Positions 4,879 to 5,406 of a DNA stretch of 5,406 nt are shown piece by piece (the first letter of the stretch is position 1; each line of letters starts with the position of its first letter). Under the pieces are notes generated by a model. It was not told where the DNA came from and searched no databases. It saw only the letters and a program-made list of their open reading frames with translations. The stretch comes from Spirochaetales bacterium (GTDB lineage Bacteria; Spirochaetota; Spirochaetia; Treponematales; UBA12059): positions 1-5,406 of the forward strand of contig JAFGUM010000257.1 of the NCBI GenBank assembly GCA_016938515.1. Reading direction: 5' to 3'. The position numbers and the translations under genes are program-made.

Positions 4879-5406
4879 CTTGCCAACGCAAAAGTTAGAG
4901 AACAACGATTCAAGCACGTCCTCGCTCGTCGTCTCGCCCGTTATCTCGCCGAGCGCCTCGAGAGCAGAAGCTATATCGACAGCGGCCATGTCCACCGGCT
5001 CGCCCGCCTCCACGGCTACCGCCGCGTCTTCGAGCGAAGCGGCGGCGCGAAGCAGCGCGTCGCGGTGCCTGGCGGTGCCGACGCGCACGGTGCCGGCCGC
5101 CAGTGCCGCCGTCGCGGCTTCACCACCCGTCAGCGCTGCCCGTATCGCCACCGCCAACTCGGCTTCACCGTAGCCGCTCGCCGCGGATACGCCTATCCAG
5201 CCATCGGGAGGAAGCAGAGCCGCCTCTTCGTCCACCTTGTTCCACGCGAGCACCGCGCCGGGGTTGTCCGCAACAAAGCGCTCGTCCTCGCCGGTAATCC
5301 CGATGGTGGCGTCGACGACGTAGACCACGGCGTCCGCGCCGCCGGCTACGAGCAGCGAGCGCCGCACGCCTTCTGCCTCCACCGGATCTACGCTGTCCCG
5401 CACACC
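4876..5406 (-). CDS. mnmE: tRNA modification GTPase MnmE (TrmE/ThdF), C-terminal part, 5' end outside the window
   Basis: This is the GTPase partner of MnmG in wobble-uridine modification. Only the last 176 residues are in view and the frame runs off the right edge. The visible part opens with GVRDSVDPVE at 1-10. This matches the stretch just after the G3 motif (DTAG-x-RD), so the first Gly is probably the G of DxxG. The G4 motif is NKVD at 56-59 and the G5 region is SAASG at 74-78. After the G domain come the C-terminal helices, and the protein ends in the diagnostic SNFCVGK at 170-176, in which Cys173 is the family's conserved CxGK cysteine needed for modification. A GTG at 5403 is just an internal Val, not a start. 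The G1/P-loop and the N-terminal folate-binding domain lie outside the window. It is immediately upstream of mnmG. Confidence 0.97.
   Translation of the reverse strand, partial: GVRDSVDPVEAEGVRRSLLVAGGADAVVYVVDATIGITGEDERFVADNPGAVLAWNKVDEEAALLPPDGWIGVSAASGYGEAELAVAIRAALTGGEAATAALAAGTVRVGTARHRDALLRAAASLEDAAVAVEAGEPVDMAAVDIASALEALGEITGETTSEDVLESLFSNFCVGK

Noticed and set aside
4361..5173. Open frame of 270 codons on the plus strand
   Set aside because: It lies antisense to the well-supported mnmG and mnmE genes, crosses the boundary between them, and its product is low-complexity Arg/Ala/Ser-rich without recognisable motifs. Such shadows are expected in GC-rich coding DNA.

Overview
The window is a compact stretch of bacterial chromosome, moderately GC-rich, holding six protein genes and almost no spare DNA. 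There is no sign of a mobile element, CRISPR array, rRNA or tRNA. The N-terminus of the PgsA protein and the style of the small charged hypothetical protein remind me of spirochaetes of the Treponema type. That placement is recollection rather than a search result, and I hold it at roughly 50%.

Left part (1-1427, minus strand): pgsA, for phosphatidylglycerophosphate synthase, is followed after 3 bases by a HAD-superfamily type IIB phosphatase. The two form a tight operon. The first commits CDP-diacylglycerol to phosphatidylglycerol, and the second is an unassigned phosphatase that could conceivably act on the product.

Middle (1428-1521): a 94-base divergent promoter region. A perfect 7-bp inverted repeat carries a TTGACA -35 hexamer on each strand. 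A 14-bp direct repeat lies on both sides, and its copies fall on or next to the candidate -10 boxes. The pgsA transcript may be leaderless.

Right of that (1522-2992, plus strand): a second CDP-alcohol phosphotransferase with a membrane-embedded N-terminal extension. It overlaps by 14 bases a gene for a helical, charged protein of unknown function. Two members of the same lipid-head-group enzyme family therefore diverge from one shared control region, which suggests coordinated membrane-lipid synthesis.

Far right (3005-5406, minus strand): mnmG and the 3' part of mnmE, the two subunits of the tRNA wobble-uridine modification enzyme, transcribed in the order mnmE-mnmG. They converge on the hypothetical gene. 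Only 12 bases separate the two stop codons, and both stops lie in a 16-bp tandem duplication. No unmistakably new system is present. The best leads are the symmetric divergent promoter between two paralogous enzyme families, the pgsA-linked phosphatase, and the duplicated stop-codon junction.
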